Notes under the pieces: model-generated
Seen by the model: only the letters and a program-made list of their open reading frames with translations
Told to the model about the DNA's origin: nothing
Databases searched by the model: none
Assembly (NCBI RefSeq): GCF_002998435.1
Contig: NZ_CP027231.1
Coordinates: 847,001-911,000 of the forward strand
Origin: Bacteroides zoogleoformans
Lineage (GTDB): Bacteria; Bacteroidota; Bacteroidia; Bacteroidales; Bacteroidaceae
Length of the DNA: 64,000 nucleotides
Direction of reading: 5' to 3'
Made by a program: the position numbers and the translations under genes
Shown: piece after piece, positions 28,491 through 36,440 of the stretch
Layout of the letters: every line of letters begins with the position of its first letter
Position numbering within the stretch: position 1 is the first letter of the stretch

Positions 28491-28750
28491 CTCAAAGTAG
28501 AATGGTTCCGCAATGCCAAATTCGGCATCCGGGCGCATTGGGAACCACAAAACGTAGAGGGCTCGGGAGACCGGATGGCCCGTTGAATCCCGACAAGTTG
28601 GCAGCCTTCTACAAAGAGTCTGCGGATGACCGGAGAGTTATCCCGGGAGACACATGTTCCGGCCTGTCTCCACAGTATATCATGCCGTCCGCGACAAATC
28701 CATGGAACTTTTCACGGTTCAGAATTCAACAGGACAGGACTATCGATTAA
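28491..28750 (+). pseudogene. Relic of a GH29 alpha-L-fucosidase
   Basis: In one frame the DNA encodes VEWFRNAKFGIRAHWEPQN, which is the start of the GH29 catalytic domain (usual form EWFRNAKFGIWAHWGPQ). A stop at 28584 follows, and one base off that frame comes NPDKLAAFYKES, which normally lies about 35 residues further on. The part between was deleted, and the rest is too short for a 450-residue enzyme. A later piece in another frame (VRDKSMELF) may be more of the same gene. It is a dead remnant beside a live alpha-galactosidase gene. Confidence 0.7.
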
Positions 28751-28754
28751 AAAA

Positions 28755-28784
28755 GTTGGAGGCGTTTTTGATACCACCTCCAAC
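28755..28784. terminator. Intrinsic terminator of the GH36 gene
   Basis: GTTGGAGG and CCTCCAAC form the stem, with A/T runs on both sides (six or more T on either strand). It is 9 bp past the GH36 stop codon. Confidence 0.8.
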
Positions 28785-28792
28785 CTTTTTTG

Positions 28793-30997
28793 TCACTTAA
28801 CCTCTTCCAGGTAGAGCACACGACTTGAATAATCGTTCTGCTTGTGATAATCCACCCTGTGGTTATAAGGTATTTCCAGACCGTTGGCCATGAGATAGGC
28901 ACCGCTGAACGTCTTTCCCTCGAATTTCAAAGGCACATTGTCGATACGGTTCAGTTCGTGCACCTTATAGTGCTTGTCGGGGCAGAGGCCGGCCATCTTC
29001 ACACGCGGCAGGTGCTGATTGCAGAAATGCTCGGTTTTCCACCAATAGAATACCGCTTTATCCTTTTCGGAGGCAACATACATCAAGGAAGCCGCTCCCA
29101 AATGGTCATAGGGAGACAGCAGACGGTAAATATCTCCCATCTGCACGATGGGGCGGATGAGTTTATACTCGGCAATGGCCTTCTTGCACAAAGCCTTCTC
29201 GTCGTCTGTCATGTTCTTGGGTTGAATCTCCATGCCCAGACGACCGCTCATTGCCACATCGATGCGATATTTCAGGGGGATGCTGCGGAACGTCTGGTGA
29301 TTGGGAGTGGCGCTGATGTGCGAAGCCATGGCGATGGCGGGGAAGAAATAAGAAGCGCCCCATTGCATATAGACACGTTGCAAGGCGTCGGTATTGTCGC
29401 TCACCCAGAACTCATCGAAGTAAGGCAAAACACCGTAGTTGGCACGGCCGCCGCCACTGGCACAAGCCTGAATGGTGAGGTCGGGGTATTTGCTGCGGAT
29501 GCGTTGGCAAACCTTCTCGAAGCCACGATGATACTCGATGTACAGATGACTCTGATTGTCTTTCGTCAGATATTGAGAACCATGATTCATGATGGACATG
29601 TTGGCATCCCACTTGATATAGTCTATGGCAGGATAAGCCGTCATCAGATTGTCCACAATTTTAAAGACATAGTCCTGCACGGCAGGGTTGGCAAGATCGA
29701 GTACCACCTGCGTGCCGCCTCGTCCCAATACGAGGTCGCGTCCGGGAGCCTTGATGACCCATTCGGGATGCTGTTCATAGAGTTCGCTGACGGTATTTGC
29801 CATTTCCGGTTCAATCCAGATGCCGAACTTAATGCCGTGTTTCTTGGCGTCCGACAGCAGTCCTTCAATGCCTTGGGGGAGTTTGTTCTTATCCACCACC
29901 CAATCGCCCAGCGAAGATCTGTCGTCCTTACGGGGATATTTATCGCCAAACCATCCGTCATCCATGACGAACAGTTCACCGCCCATGGAAGCGATATCGG
30001 CCATCATCTGGTCCATACCCTCCTGATTGATATCAAAATAGACTCCTTCCCAGCTGTTCAGCAGAACCTTTCGGGGCGTGGTGCCATGGGCCAGCTTATG
30101 CAAGCGTGCCCAGCGGTGGAAGTTGCGGCTGCTGCCGCTCAATCCCTCGCCGCTATAGGTGAGTGCCAGTTCGGGAGTGCGGAACAGTTCGTCTTTCTTC
30201 AATGCATAGGCAGAGTTTTCTTCGTTGATGCCTGCAAAGAAATGGTGATACTCGTCGTCGTTCGTATCGATGCGTAGTTTGTAGTTTCCGCTGTAACACA
30301 GAGCCGCACCAATCACATCGCCGGTATTCTCCTGCGGTTTGCCATCCAGTGAAAACATCACTTCGGCATGCGACGTGTGGGAGTTGCGCACACCGTCCTT
30401 GTTCTTGATAATCTTCATTCCGGGCGCCAGAGGCTCTTGGAAGAGCCGGCCTTCATTGCCCCACGAGCCATACAGATGGGACAGCCATACCTCGCCACGA
30501 CGGATGGGCAGGTAGGCAGAGGCAAACTGACTGAGCAGCACGGAGTTCTTCTCCCTGTGAGTAATCTCCGTCCAAGCCTCGATGACATCGGCATCTTGCC
30601 ACGCCTTATAGCAAACATCCACGAAGAAAGGATACACCTTGTCTTTCAGCGACACCACCGTTTTCACCGCATCGGCTTCTTTAGAAACGGCGACCTTCAG
30701 CACTTCCAACTGCAATGTCATATTGCCATCGGCATGCCTCACGGCAAGAGCGGTTTCCGCAGGACAGTTCATGCCATACTCCGGATAGGCCGCATGCTTC
30801 CACTGAGACGCTTCGAGATTCTGCATATCCGCGTCAGAAAGCTTACCGCCATAATACAAGTATTCCAGCTTTCCACCCTCGGGCGCAGAGAGCACCAAAG
30901 AGGTGTTAGGGGTAAATACATACACGCTTTGGGCAAACAAGCCGCCGGTCAGCAGCAATGTTCCCAAAAATAAATTGGTTCGCTTCTTAAAATCCAT
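28793..30997 (-). CDS. GH36 alpha-galactosidase, secreted
   Basis: A 734-residue glycoside hydrolase of family 36 that releases terminal alpha-galactose from raffinose-type sugars or galactomannan. The start MDFKKRTNLFLG gives a clean signal peptide (GGLFAQ); an upstream frame extension to 31039 is rejected because it crosses the promoter. The beta-sandwich N-domain is followed by the barrel: the nucleophile aspartate is in YIKWDANMS near residue 463, and the acid/base aspartate is in WVSDNTDA near residue 533, with ACASGGGRANYG between them. The protein should be periplasmic. It is a single gene with a terminator 9 bp behind it. Confidence 0.93.
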   Translation of the reverse strand: MDFKKRTNLFLGTLLLTGGLFAQSVYVFTPNTSLVLSAPEGGKLEYLYYGGKLSDADMQNLEASQWKHAAYPEYGMNCPAETALAVRHADGNMTLQLEVLKVAVSKEADAVKTVVSLKDKVYPFFVDVCYKAWQDADVIEAWTEITHREKNSVLLSQFASAYLPIRRGEVWLSHLYGSWGNEGRLFQEPLAPGMKIIKNKDGVRNSHTSHAEVMFSLDGKPQENTGDVIGAALCYSGNYKLRIDTNDDEYHHFFAGINEENSAYALKKDELFRTPELALTYSGEGLSGSSRNFHRWARLHKLAHGTTPRKVLLNSWEGVYFDINQEGMDQMMADIASMGGELFVMDDGWFGDKYPRKDDRSSLGDWVVDKNKLPQGIEGLLSDAKKHGIKFGIWIEPEMANTVSELYEQHPEWVIKAPGRDLVLGRGGTQVVLDLANPAVQDYVFKIVDNLMTAYPAIDYIKWDANMSIMNHGSQYLTKDNQSHLYIEYHRGFEKVCQRIRSKYPDLTIQACASGGGRANYGVLPYFDEFWVSDNTDALQRVYMQWGASYFFPAIAMASHISATPNHQTFRSIPLKYRIDVAMSGRLGMEIQPKNMTDDEKALCKKAIAEYKLIRPIVQMGDIYRLLSPYDHLGAASLMYVASEKDKAVFYWWKTEHFCNQHLPRVKMAGLCPDKHYKVHELNRIDNVPLKFEGKTFSGAYLMANGLEIPYNHRVDYHKQNDYSSRVLYLEEVK

Positions 30998-31036
30998 GTT
31001 TTCCTGTTTTTTTAGATTGATTTGTTTTAGCCGTGA

Positions 31037-31044
31037 CAAAGATA
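31037..31044 (-). promoter_or_regulatory. Candidate -7 box of the GH36 gene
   Basis: TATCTTTG on the minus strand, 39 bp upstream of the start codon at 30997. No good -33 box is seen. Confidence 0.5.
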
Positions 31045-31211
31045 TGTTTTCTCATCAAAATAAAATAGTATTGTTTTATCTTATCCTCATACTACTTTAC
31101 CGTTCGTCATGAAAATCCGTTCCCCAATGAAATTTCCCATCCCACCTTCTGCCGGCGGCTGTTCGACGGCCTGACACCGGCAATCCCTGCGATACAAAGA
31201 GAGACGACGAT

Positions 31212-31336
31212 TTACAGTATGGCTTCGGTCAAAGTTACAGTACAGCTTCAGTCGAAGTTACAGTACGGCTTCAGTCGAAGTTACAGTACGACTTCGGTCG
31301 AAGTTACAGTACGGCTTCGGTCGAAGTTACAGTACG
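31212..31336. repeat. Tandem array of five 23-bp units with dyad core
   Basis: The units begin at 31221, 31244, 31267, 31290 and 31313, an exact 23-bp step. Each has a CTTCRGTCGAAG core, which is a near-perfect palindrome, joined by TTACAGTAC. The first unit has CAAAG in place of CGAAG. It lies in the 586-bp gap between the divergent GH36 and OmpA genes. A 22-bp array follows directly. Confidence 0.9.
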
Positions 31337-31337
31337 A

Positions 31338-31403
31338 ACAAGCGTTGCCTCACGCTTGTACAAGTGTAGGCTTACGATAGAACAAGCGTGAGCTCTCGCT
31401 TGT
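31338..31403. repeat. Three 22-bp units with palindromic ends
   Basis: Units start at 31338, 31360 and 31382, each beginning ACAAG. The first and third read ACAAGCG...CGCTTGT and are each palindromic at their ends; the middle one has partly lost its right arm. It begins where the 23-bp array stops. Confidence 0.75.
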
Positions 31404-31531
31404 GCATTCGGATGGATACCTCCATACAAAAGAAGCAGTTAAGAAAGCATATGCTTTGCCCATCAAAAACAAAAATCTCTGAAAATGCCGCTAAAAAAGC
31501 ATTTAAAAGTAAAGACTATTATTTTTATAGC

Positions 31532-31539
31532 TAAATTTG
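31532..31539 (+). promoter_or_regulatory. Candidate -7 box of the OmpA lipoprotein gene
   Basis: TAAATTTG, 44 bp upstream of ATG 31584. Confidence 0.5.
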
Positions 31540-31583
31540 TGCGATAAAATACTACTAACACCAATTTTATTCGAAAAAAGAGT

Positions 31584-32258
31584 ATGAAGAAAATGAAAAT
31601 TACAGCATTACTGCTGTGCGGTACCATACTGCTGGGCAGTTGCGGTACAATGAACAACACGACAAAAGGCGGTATTATCGGCGGAGGTTCCGGCGCTGCC
31701 GCAGGTGCCATCATAGGCGGACTGTTAGGCAAAGGCAAAGGGGCTGCCATCGGGGCTGCCATCGGGGCTGCCGTAGGTACGGGAACCGGAGTTGCCATTG
31801 GCCGTAAAATGGACAAAAAGGCGGCCGAAGCCGCCAAGATTGAAGGCGCACAAGTTGAGCAAGTGACCGACGTCAATGGCCTGCCGGCCGTAAAGGTTGC
31901 TTTCGATGCAGGCATCTTGTTCGGGTTCAACTCTTCCGCATTGAGCAACAATGCAAAATCTTCCTTGCGAGAACTTGCACAGATCTTGAAAGAAGACGCT
32001 ACTACGGACATCGCCATCATCGGCCATACAGACAAAGTGGGTAGCTACGACGCCAACGTAAAGGTTTCAAACAACCGTGCTTATGCCGTCGAAAATTACT
32101 TGCAAAGCTGCGGCGTTTCTCCTGCCCAATTCAAAAAAGTGCAAGGTGTTGCCTATGACCAATACGACGAAAGCAAAACTGCCGCTCAAAATCGTCGTGT
32201 AGAGGTATATCTGTATGCCAGCGAGCAGATGATTAAGAATGCCGAATCGGCCAACTAA
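31584..32258 (+). CDS. OmpA-family lipoprotein with glycine zipper
   Basis: A 224-residue outer-membrane lipoprotein (lipobox LLGSC). After the lipid anchor come glycine-zipper repeats (GGIIGGGSGAAAGAIIGGLL, then repeated GAAIGAA) that can insert in a membrane. Residues 105-215 are an OmpA C-terminal peptidoglycan-binding domain, with FGFNSSALSNNAKSSL, IIGHTDKVGSYDANVKVSNN and AAQNRRVEVYL. It probably ties the outer membrane to the cell wall. Single gene. Confidence 0.92.
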   Translation: MKKMKITALLLCGTILLGSCGTMNNTTKGGIIGGGSGAAAGAIIGGLLGKGKGAAIGAAIGAAVGTGTGVAIGRKMDKKAAEAAKIEGAQVEQVTDVNGLPAVKVAFDAGILFGFNSSALSNNAKSSLRELAQILKEDATTDIAIIGHTDKVGSYDANVKVSNNRAYAVENYLQSCGVSPAQFKKVQGVAYDQYDESKTAAQNRRVEVYLYASEQMIKNAESAN

Positions 32259-32306
32259 ACCGGCAACAGTCATTCACCGGACACCGGTTGCTGTTTTTAA
32301 GAGATG

Positions 32307-32365
32307 AAAGCCCTCACGTTCGGTCTCCCCAAAAACAATTGGAAATGTCCGGACGTGAGGGCTTT
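32307..32365. other. Long inverted repeat between the OmpA and mtgA genes
   Basis: AAAGCCCTCACGT (32307-32319) and ACGTGAGGGCTTT (32353-32365) pair perfectly over 13 bp around a 33-base loop, extended by three more pairs after one mismatch. It may be a terminator of the OmpA gene or a leader hairpin of mtgA; it ends 29 bp before mtgA and lacks a strong T tail. A T-run after ACCGGACACCGGTTGCTG at about 32273-32298 is a second terminator candidate. Confidence 0.55.
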
Positions 32366-32394
32366 GTATAATGTTTCCCCCCCGACCAACGACA

Positions 32395-33135
32395 ATGAAG
32401 CTTCGTAAACCATTGCGAATCCTACGCAACGTCATACTCTTCTTTTTCATTTCCACTATATCCGCGGTGGTGCTCTACCGCTTTCTGCCCATCTACGTCA
32501 CCCCGCTGATGGTGATTCGCAGCGTGCAGCAGCTATCCAAGGGAGAAAGCCCGGTCTGGCATCATACATGGGTGTCGTCCGACAAGATTTCGCCCCACCT
32601 GCCCATGGCGGTCATCGCCTCGGAAGACAACCGCTTCGCCACGCACAACGGGTTCGACTTCATAGAGATAAAGAAAGCCATGAAGGAGGCCGAGAAAGGG
32701 AGAAGAAGACGGGGAGCGAGCACCATCAGCCAGCAGACGGCAAAGAATGTGTTCCTCTGGCCGGCATCTTCGTGGCTGCGCAAAGGTTTCGAGGTCTATT
32801 TCACGTGGATGATAGAGCTGTGCTGGTCCAAAGAGCGAATCATGGAGGTGTATCTAAACTCCATCGAGATGGGCAGGGGCATCTATGGAGCAGAGGCAGC
32901 GGCCAAGCATAAGTTCAGCACCACAGCCGCCAGACTGTCCGCCGGGCAATGCGCACTGATAGCGGCCACACTGCCCAACCCGATACGCTTTGATTCGGCG
33001 CGTCCTTCGTCTTACATCAAAAAGCGGCAAGAACAGATTTTACGTCTGATGAAATTAGTGCCGAAGTTTCCTCCGGTGGAGAAGGCGAAAGAGAGAAAAG
33101 AGAAGAAAGAAAAGAAGGGAAAGAAGGTAAAATAG
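32395..33135 (+). CDS. mtgA: Monofunctional peptidoglycan transglycosylase MtgA
   Basis: A 246-residue GT51 enzyme that polymerises lipid II into glycan strands. One membrane helix ([18 protein letters not shown]) anchors it to the inner membrane. The catalytic motifs are [13 protein letters not shown], with the glutamate base, then [16 protein letters not shown] and [24 protein letters not shown]. There is no transpeptidase domain. The start at 32395 (MKLRKPL) is preferred to the ATG at 32371, which lies just before a run of eight C. The last 20 residues are almost all K and E, perhaps an electrostatic membrane contact. Confidence 0.93.
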   Translation: MKLRKPLRILRNVILFFFISTISAVVLYRFLPIYVTPLMVIRSVQQLSKGESPVWHHTWVSSDKISPHLPMAVIASEDNRFATHNGFDFIEIKKAMKEAEKGRRRRGASTISQQTAKNVFLWPASSWLRKGFEVYFTWMIELCWSKERIMEVYLNSIEMGRGIYGAEAAAKHKFSTTAARLSAGQCALIAATLPNPIRFDSARPSSYIKKRQEQILRLMKLVPKFPPVEKAKERKEKKEKKGKKVK

Positions 33136-33147
33136 AAATAAAGAAAA

Positions 33148-33184
33148 ACTGCCGACCCCGACTAAAACAGAGGGAACCGGCAGT
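33148..33184 (-). terminator. Terminator of the cytochrome bd operon
   Basis: ACTGCCG and CGGCAGT form the stem; on the minus strand the stem is followed by TTTTTCTTTATTTC. It may also stop mtgA transcription from the other side. Confidence 0.65.
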
Positions 33185-33217
33185 GTATTATATAAAGGAA
33201 AAAGATTAGAAGTAGCA

Positions 33218-34366
33218 TCAATAGGTATGTTCTCCCTCCTTCATTTCGTTGGCATCTATCTTGCGAATATCGATGCTGCGCCATGCATAGAAGATATAGG
33301 CCAGGACGAAGGGAACGAGGATGGAGACGTAGGCCATGACCCTGAGCGTGAACAGGCTGGAGCAGCTGTTGGCAAGGGTCAATGAGCTCTGCAGGTGGTG
33401 AGTGGACGGATAATAGGCCGTATTGTTATAGCCCGCCACCAGCAAAAGAGACAGGACGGTGAGCACCGTACCTATACCGGCAAACCAAATACCTCGGTCG
33501 AAGGATGCCTTCCACAACGTGCGGACAATGCCCCAAAGCACGGCAAGCACGCCGACCAGGAACAGGAGCAACACCGCGGGCATCTGGAGGAAGTTGGTGA
33601 GGTACTTATAGGGCTCCATGAACACCTCTCCCGTTTCGGGACGGACGGCGTAACCGGGAGACACCAGCGTGCGGATGACGAAGGCCAGGAAGAAAAGGAG
33701 GAACAGCCCGGCATTGCCCCAGAGCGAACGGCGGCAGCGGGCCACCAGCTCCTCATCGTTGATGTTGTTGATAAAATAGAGTGCGCCCAGAATGCGCGAC
33801 AGGAAGAAGACGGCCAGGCCAAGCACCACGTTCCAAGGATTGAGCAGGGCGTCCAGCCCGTGACCGGCGTTGGCCCAGCGGCTGATGACGGGCATGGCGG
33901 CGTCCGTCAGGTTTCCTTTATCGATGTAGAACTCGGAGCCTGTGAAGAAGGTGGCCACCGCACCGCCCAGCAACAGCGGACCTACCACGCCGTTTATCAC
34001 TAAGAACGTGCGGTACGTGGTTTTGCCCAACAGATTTCCCGCCTTGGACTGGAACTCGTAGCTGACGGCCTGCAACACGAAGCTGAAGAGGATAATCATC
34101 CACAGCCAGTAGGCGCCGCCGAAACTGGTGCTGTAGAACAGGGGGAAGGAGGCGAAGAACGCACCGCCGAAGGTGACCAGGGTGGTGAAAGTAAACTCCC
34201 ACTTGCGTCCCGTGGAGTTGATCATCATCTTCTTCTGCTCCTCCGTCTTGCCCAAGCAGAACAGAAGAGAGTTGCCTCCCTGCACGAAGAGCAGGAATAC
34301 CAGAATCGCTCCCAACAAGGATACTACAAACCACCAATAGTGCTGAAAAAAGATATAAGTGTCCAT
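33218..34366 (-). CDS. cydB: Cytochrome bd ubiquinol oxidase subunit II (CydB)
   Basis: A 382-residue inner-membrane protein with eight or nine hydrophobic helices, starting MDTYIFFQHYWWFVVSLLG. It is the structural partner of CydA in the high-affinity bd oxidase, which moves electrons from quinol to oxygen and protects anaerobes from traces of oxygen. It follows cydA by 34 bp on the same strand. The length and the alternating helix pattern suit the Bacteroidetes form. Confidence 0.93.
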   Translation of the reverse strand: MDTYIFFQHYWWFVVSLLGAILVFLLFVQGGNSLLFCLGKTEEQKKMMINSTGRKWEFTFTTLVTFGGAFFASFPLFYSTSFGGAYWLWMIILFSFVLQAVSYEFQSKAGNLLGKTTYRTFLVINGVVGPLLLGGAVATFFTGSEFYIDKGNLTDAAMPVISRWANAGHGLDALLNPWNVVLGLAVFFLSRILGALYFINNINDEELVARCRRSLWGNAGLFLLFFLAFVIRTLVSPGYAVRPETGEVFMEPYKYLTNFLQMPAVLLLFLVGVLAVLWGIVRTLWKASFDRGIWFAGIGTVLTVLSLLLVAGYNNTAYYPSTHHLQSSLTLANSCSSLFTLRVMAYVSILVPFVLAYIFYAWRSIDIRKIDANEMKEGEHTY

Positions 34367-34400
34367 TGATATTCTAAATTTATGATTTTACGATTTCCTT

Positions 34401-35966
34401 TTATAATCCCTGATTCTCATTTTTATCCGGTCCCTTGCGAATGGCTTTCAGCATGATGCCCACTTCGGCAATCAGCATGACGGTGAACAGCACAAGGAAG
34501 ATAAAGAACGTGATTTGTACAGAACCTACATCCAGCTTGGAGATGGCGGCACTTGTGGGCAGCATGTCCTGTATGGCCCACGGCTGGCGCCCGCACTCTG
34601 CCACTGCCCATCCGGCCTGTCCGGCAAGGTATCCCAGCGGAATGGTCAGCATGGCCACCCAATGCATCCAGCGCATCCGCGATAAATCTTTCTTGTAGGC
34701 CAAGAACAATACCAAGATGAAGAAAAGGATGAAATATCCGCCCAGAATCACCATCACGCGGAACATGTAGAAGGTAAGGGGGACGTTGGGCACCAAATCA
34801 TTCACATTCTTGATGTAACCGTAACCGAAATAGGCGACATTCTCCTTCAACACACGGGCAGCCTCTTCCGCCTCCACGGCATTGCCCGCTGCTTTGGCTG
34901 CACGATAGGCGGCAAAGGCTGCGATGGCTGTCTTTCCTTTCGCTATCTTCTCCTCCGCCGAAAGAGCCATCGTGCCGTCTTTCTGTACATAGCCTCCCTG
35001 CAACAAATCGTTGATGCCCGGCACAAATGCATCTACATCACGCTCGGCAAGCAACGAGAGCATTTTGGGTATTTCTATGCGGAAGAGGAAAGGGTCGGCC
35101 TCGTCCTGCGGGGTCTGCTTGTCGGGGTTGAGCAGTCCGAAAGCCACCAGTCCGGCACCCTTCCGGCCATCGTAATAGCCCTCCATCGCCGCCAGCTTCA
35201 TGGGTTGCTTCTGCGCCACCTGATAACCCGAACCGTCGCCCGTCCATGCCGACATCAGAGCCGAGAACAAGCCTACCCATGCGGCAATCTTGATGCTTGC
35301 CAAGGCGAACTTCGCGTCGCGCCTCTTCCACAGATACCAGCAACTCACGCCCACCACGAACACGGCCGCCAGCACCCAGCCGGACAATATGCTGTGGAAG
35401 AACTTGTTCACGGCCATGGGCGATGTGGCCACCGCCCAGAAGTCTACCATCTCGTTGCGGGCAGTGTCAGGGTTGAACTCCATGCCCACAGGGTTCTGCA
35501 TCCATGCGTTGGCTACCAGAATCCACCAGGCAGAGATGGTCGCTCCCAACCCCGTAAGCCAGGTGGAGGCGAGGTGGAAGCGCTTGCTCACCTTGTCCCA
35601 GCCGAAGAACATGACGGCGATGAAGGTAGCCTCCATGAAGAAAGCCAGGATGCCCTCGATGGCAAGCGGCGCACCGAAGATGTCGCCCACGAACCAGCTG
35701 TAATTGCTCCAGTTGGTCCCGAACTCGAACTCCAGAATCAATCCGGTAGCCACACCTATGGCAAAATTGATACCGAAGATTTTCATCCAGAACTTGGCTG
35801 TGCGTTTCCAGAATTCGTCGCCCGTGCGGTAGTAGGCGGTCTCCATGAGACCCATGATTACGGCCAATCCCAGCGTGAGAGGCACAAAAATCCAGTGATA
35901 GATGGCTGTCAGGGCAAACTGCGCCCTCGACCAGTCAATCAGAGAAGAGTCAATGTGTTCAAACAT
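34401..35966 (-). CDS. cydA: Cytochrome bd ubiquinol oxidase subunit I (CydA)
   Basis: A 521-residue membrane protein carrying haems b558, b595 and d. H24 in AIYHWIFVPLTLG corresponds to the N-terminal haem ligand, a histidine in NKFFHSILSGW to the b558 ligand, and the conserved GRQPWAIQDMLPTSAA motif follows the quinol-binding Q loop. The loop (about 250-370) is of middle length and holds a KIAKGKTAIAAFAAYRAAKA stretch. It is the second gene of the DUF4492-cydA-cydB operon. Confidence 0.95.
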   Translation of the reverse strand: MFEHIDSSLIDWSRAQFALTAIYHWIFVPLTLGLAVIMGLMETAYYRTGDEFWKRTAKFWMKIFGINFAIGVATGLILEFEFGTNWSNYSWFVGDIFGAPLAIEGILAFFMEATFIAVMFFGWDKVSKRFHLASTWLTGLGATISAWWILVANAWMQNPVGMEFNPDTARNEMVDFWAVATSPMAVNKFFHSILSGWVLAAVFVVGVSCWYLWKRRDAKFALASIKIAAWVGLFSALMSAWTGDGSGYQVAQKQPMKLAAMEGYYDGRKGAGLVAFGLLNPDKQTPQDEADPFLFRIEIPKMLSLLAERDVDAFVPGINDLLQGGYVQKDGTMALSAEEKIAKGKTAIAAFAAYRAAKAAGNAVEAEEAARVLKENVAYFGYGYIKNVNDLVPNVPLTFYMFRVMVILGGYFILFFILVLFLAYKKDLSRMRWMHWVAMLTIPLGYLAGQAGWAVAECGRQPWAIQDMLPTSAAISKLDVGSVQITFFIFLVLFTVMLIAEVGIMLKAIRKGPDKNENQGL

Positions 35967-36010
35967 ACAAGTAATATGATTTATGATTTATAAATTAGAA
36001 TTATCCACAA

Positions 36011-36235
36011 TCAGTCGCTCTCGAGGCTCCGATGAATCAGTTCGCGGCTGACGTAATCTTCTTTGTCGTCGCCCACAGCAGGAGTGTTCAAGAATCTGGG
36101 GAAAAAGAAAAGACGAAGAATGAAAAACATAATAAAAAGCTTCAGCAGAATAATGAGCCATAGCGTGCGCCCCAACGTCATGCTTCGAAAGCCTTCCAGA
36201 TAAAAACGCCAAATGTTTATCACCGTCTGTTTCAT
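36011..36235 (-). CDS. DUF4492 small membrane protein
   Basis: A 74-residue protein with one membrane helix (LWLIILLKLFIMFFILRLFFF), beginning MKQTVINIWRFYLEGFRSMT, the usual DUF4492 form. In Bacteroidetes it comes before cydA, as here with a 44-bp gap, so it is probably an accessory or small subunit of the bd oxidase, in the manner of CydX; that role is inference. Confidence 0.85.
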   Translation of the reverse strand: MKQTVINIWRFYLEGFRSMTLGRTLWLIILLKLFIMFFILRLFFFPRFLNTPAVGDDKEDYVSRELIHRSLESD

Positions 36236-36259
36236 CTCATATTAGATTTATAATGATTA

Positions 36260-36291
36260 CAAATATAAAAGACTTTTATATAACGAACAAA
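36260..36291 (-). promoter_or_regulatory. Promoter of the cytochrome bd operon
   Basis: On the minus strand TTTG (36288-36291), a 20-bp spacer and TATATTTG (36260-36267), 25 bp upstream of the DUF4492 start. Confidence 0.75.
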
Positions 36292-36378
36292 TAAAAGACT
36301 AAAAAATATTTGATAGATAAACGCTCATCGGCAGAAAACAACATTTCGGCGACAAAAAACGCCCCGATATCTATCTCT

Positions 36379-36410
36379 TTTGCAACCCTTATTGGGCTGT
36401 TCTAACTTTG
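36379..36410 (+). promoter_or_regulatory. Promoter of the TolC-MacA efflux operon
   Basis: TTTG (36379-36382), a 20-bp spacer and TAACTTTG (36403-36410), 31 bp upstream of ATG 36441. Confidence 0.75.
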
Positions 36411-36440
36411 CAAATGTAAAAACATAGAATACCTGAAGAT

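Noticed and set aside
28296..28550. Short minus-strand frames encoding a repeated peptide of the type ITSVSPPYHLRI
   Set aside because: The peptide repeat is only the translation of the 11-bp DNA array (three units make 11 codons); no start signal or conserved flanks.
28844..30277. 477-codon plus-strand frame opposite the GH36 gene
   Set aside because: Antisense shadow; GH36 catalytic motifs are on the other strand.
31212..31336. Rho-independent terminator series
   Set aside because: The CTTCGGTCGAAG cores could form small hairpins, but none is followed by a T-run, and the strict 23-bp step is not expected of terminators.
32371..32394. Earlier start of mtgA (MFPPRPTT)
   Set aside because: The extension passes through a C-run right after the ATG and adds residues without family similarity; the start at 32395 leads directly into the basic residues before the membrane helix.
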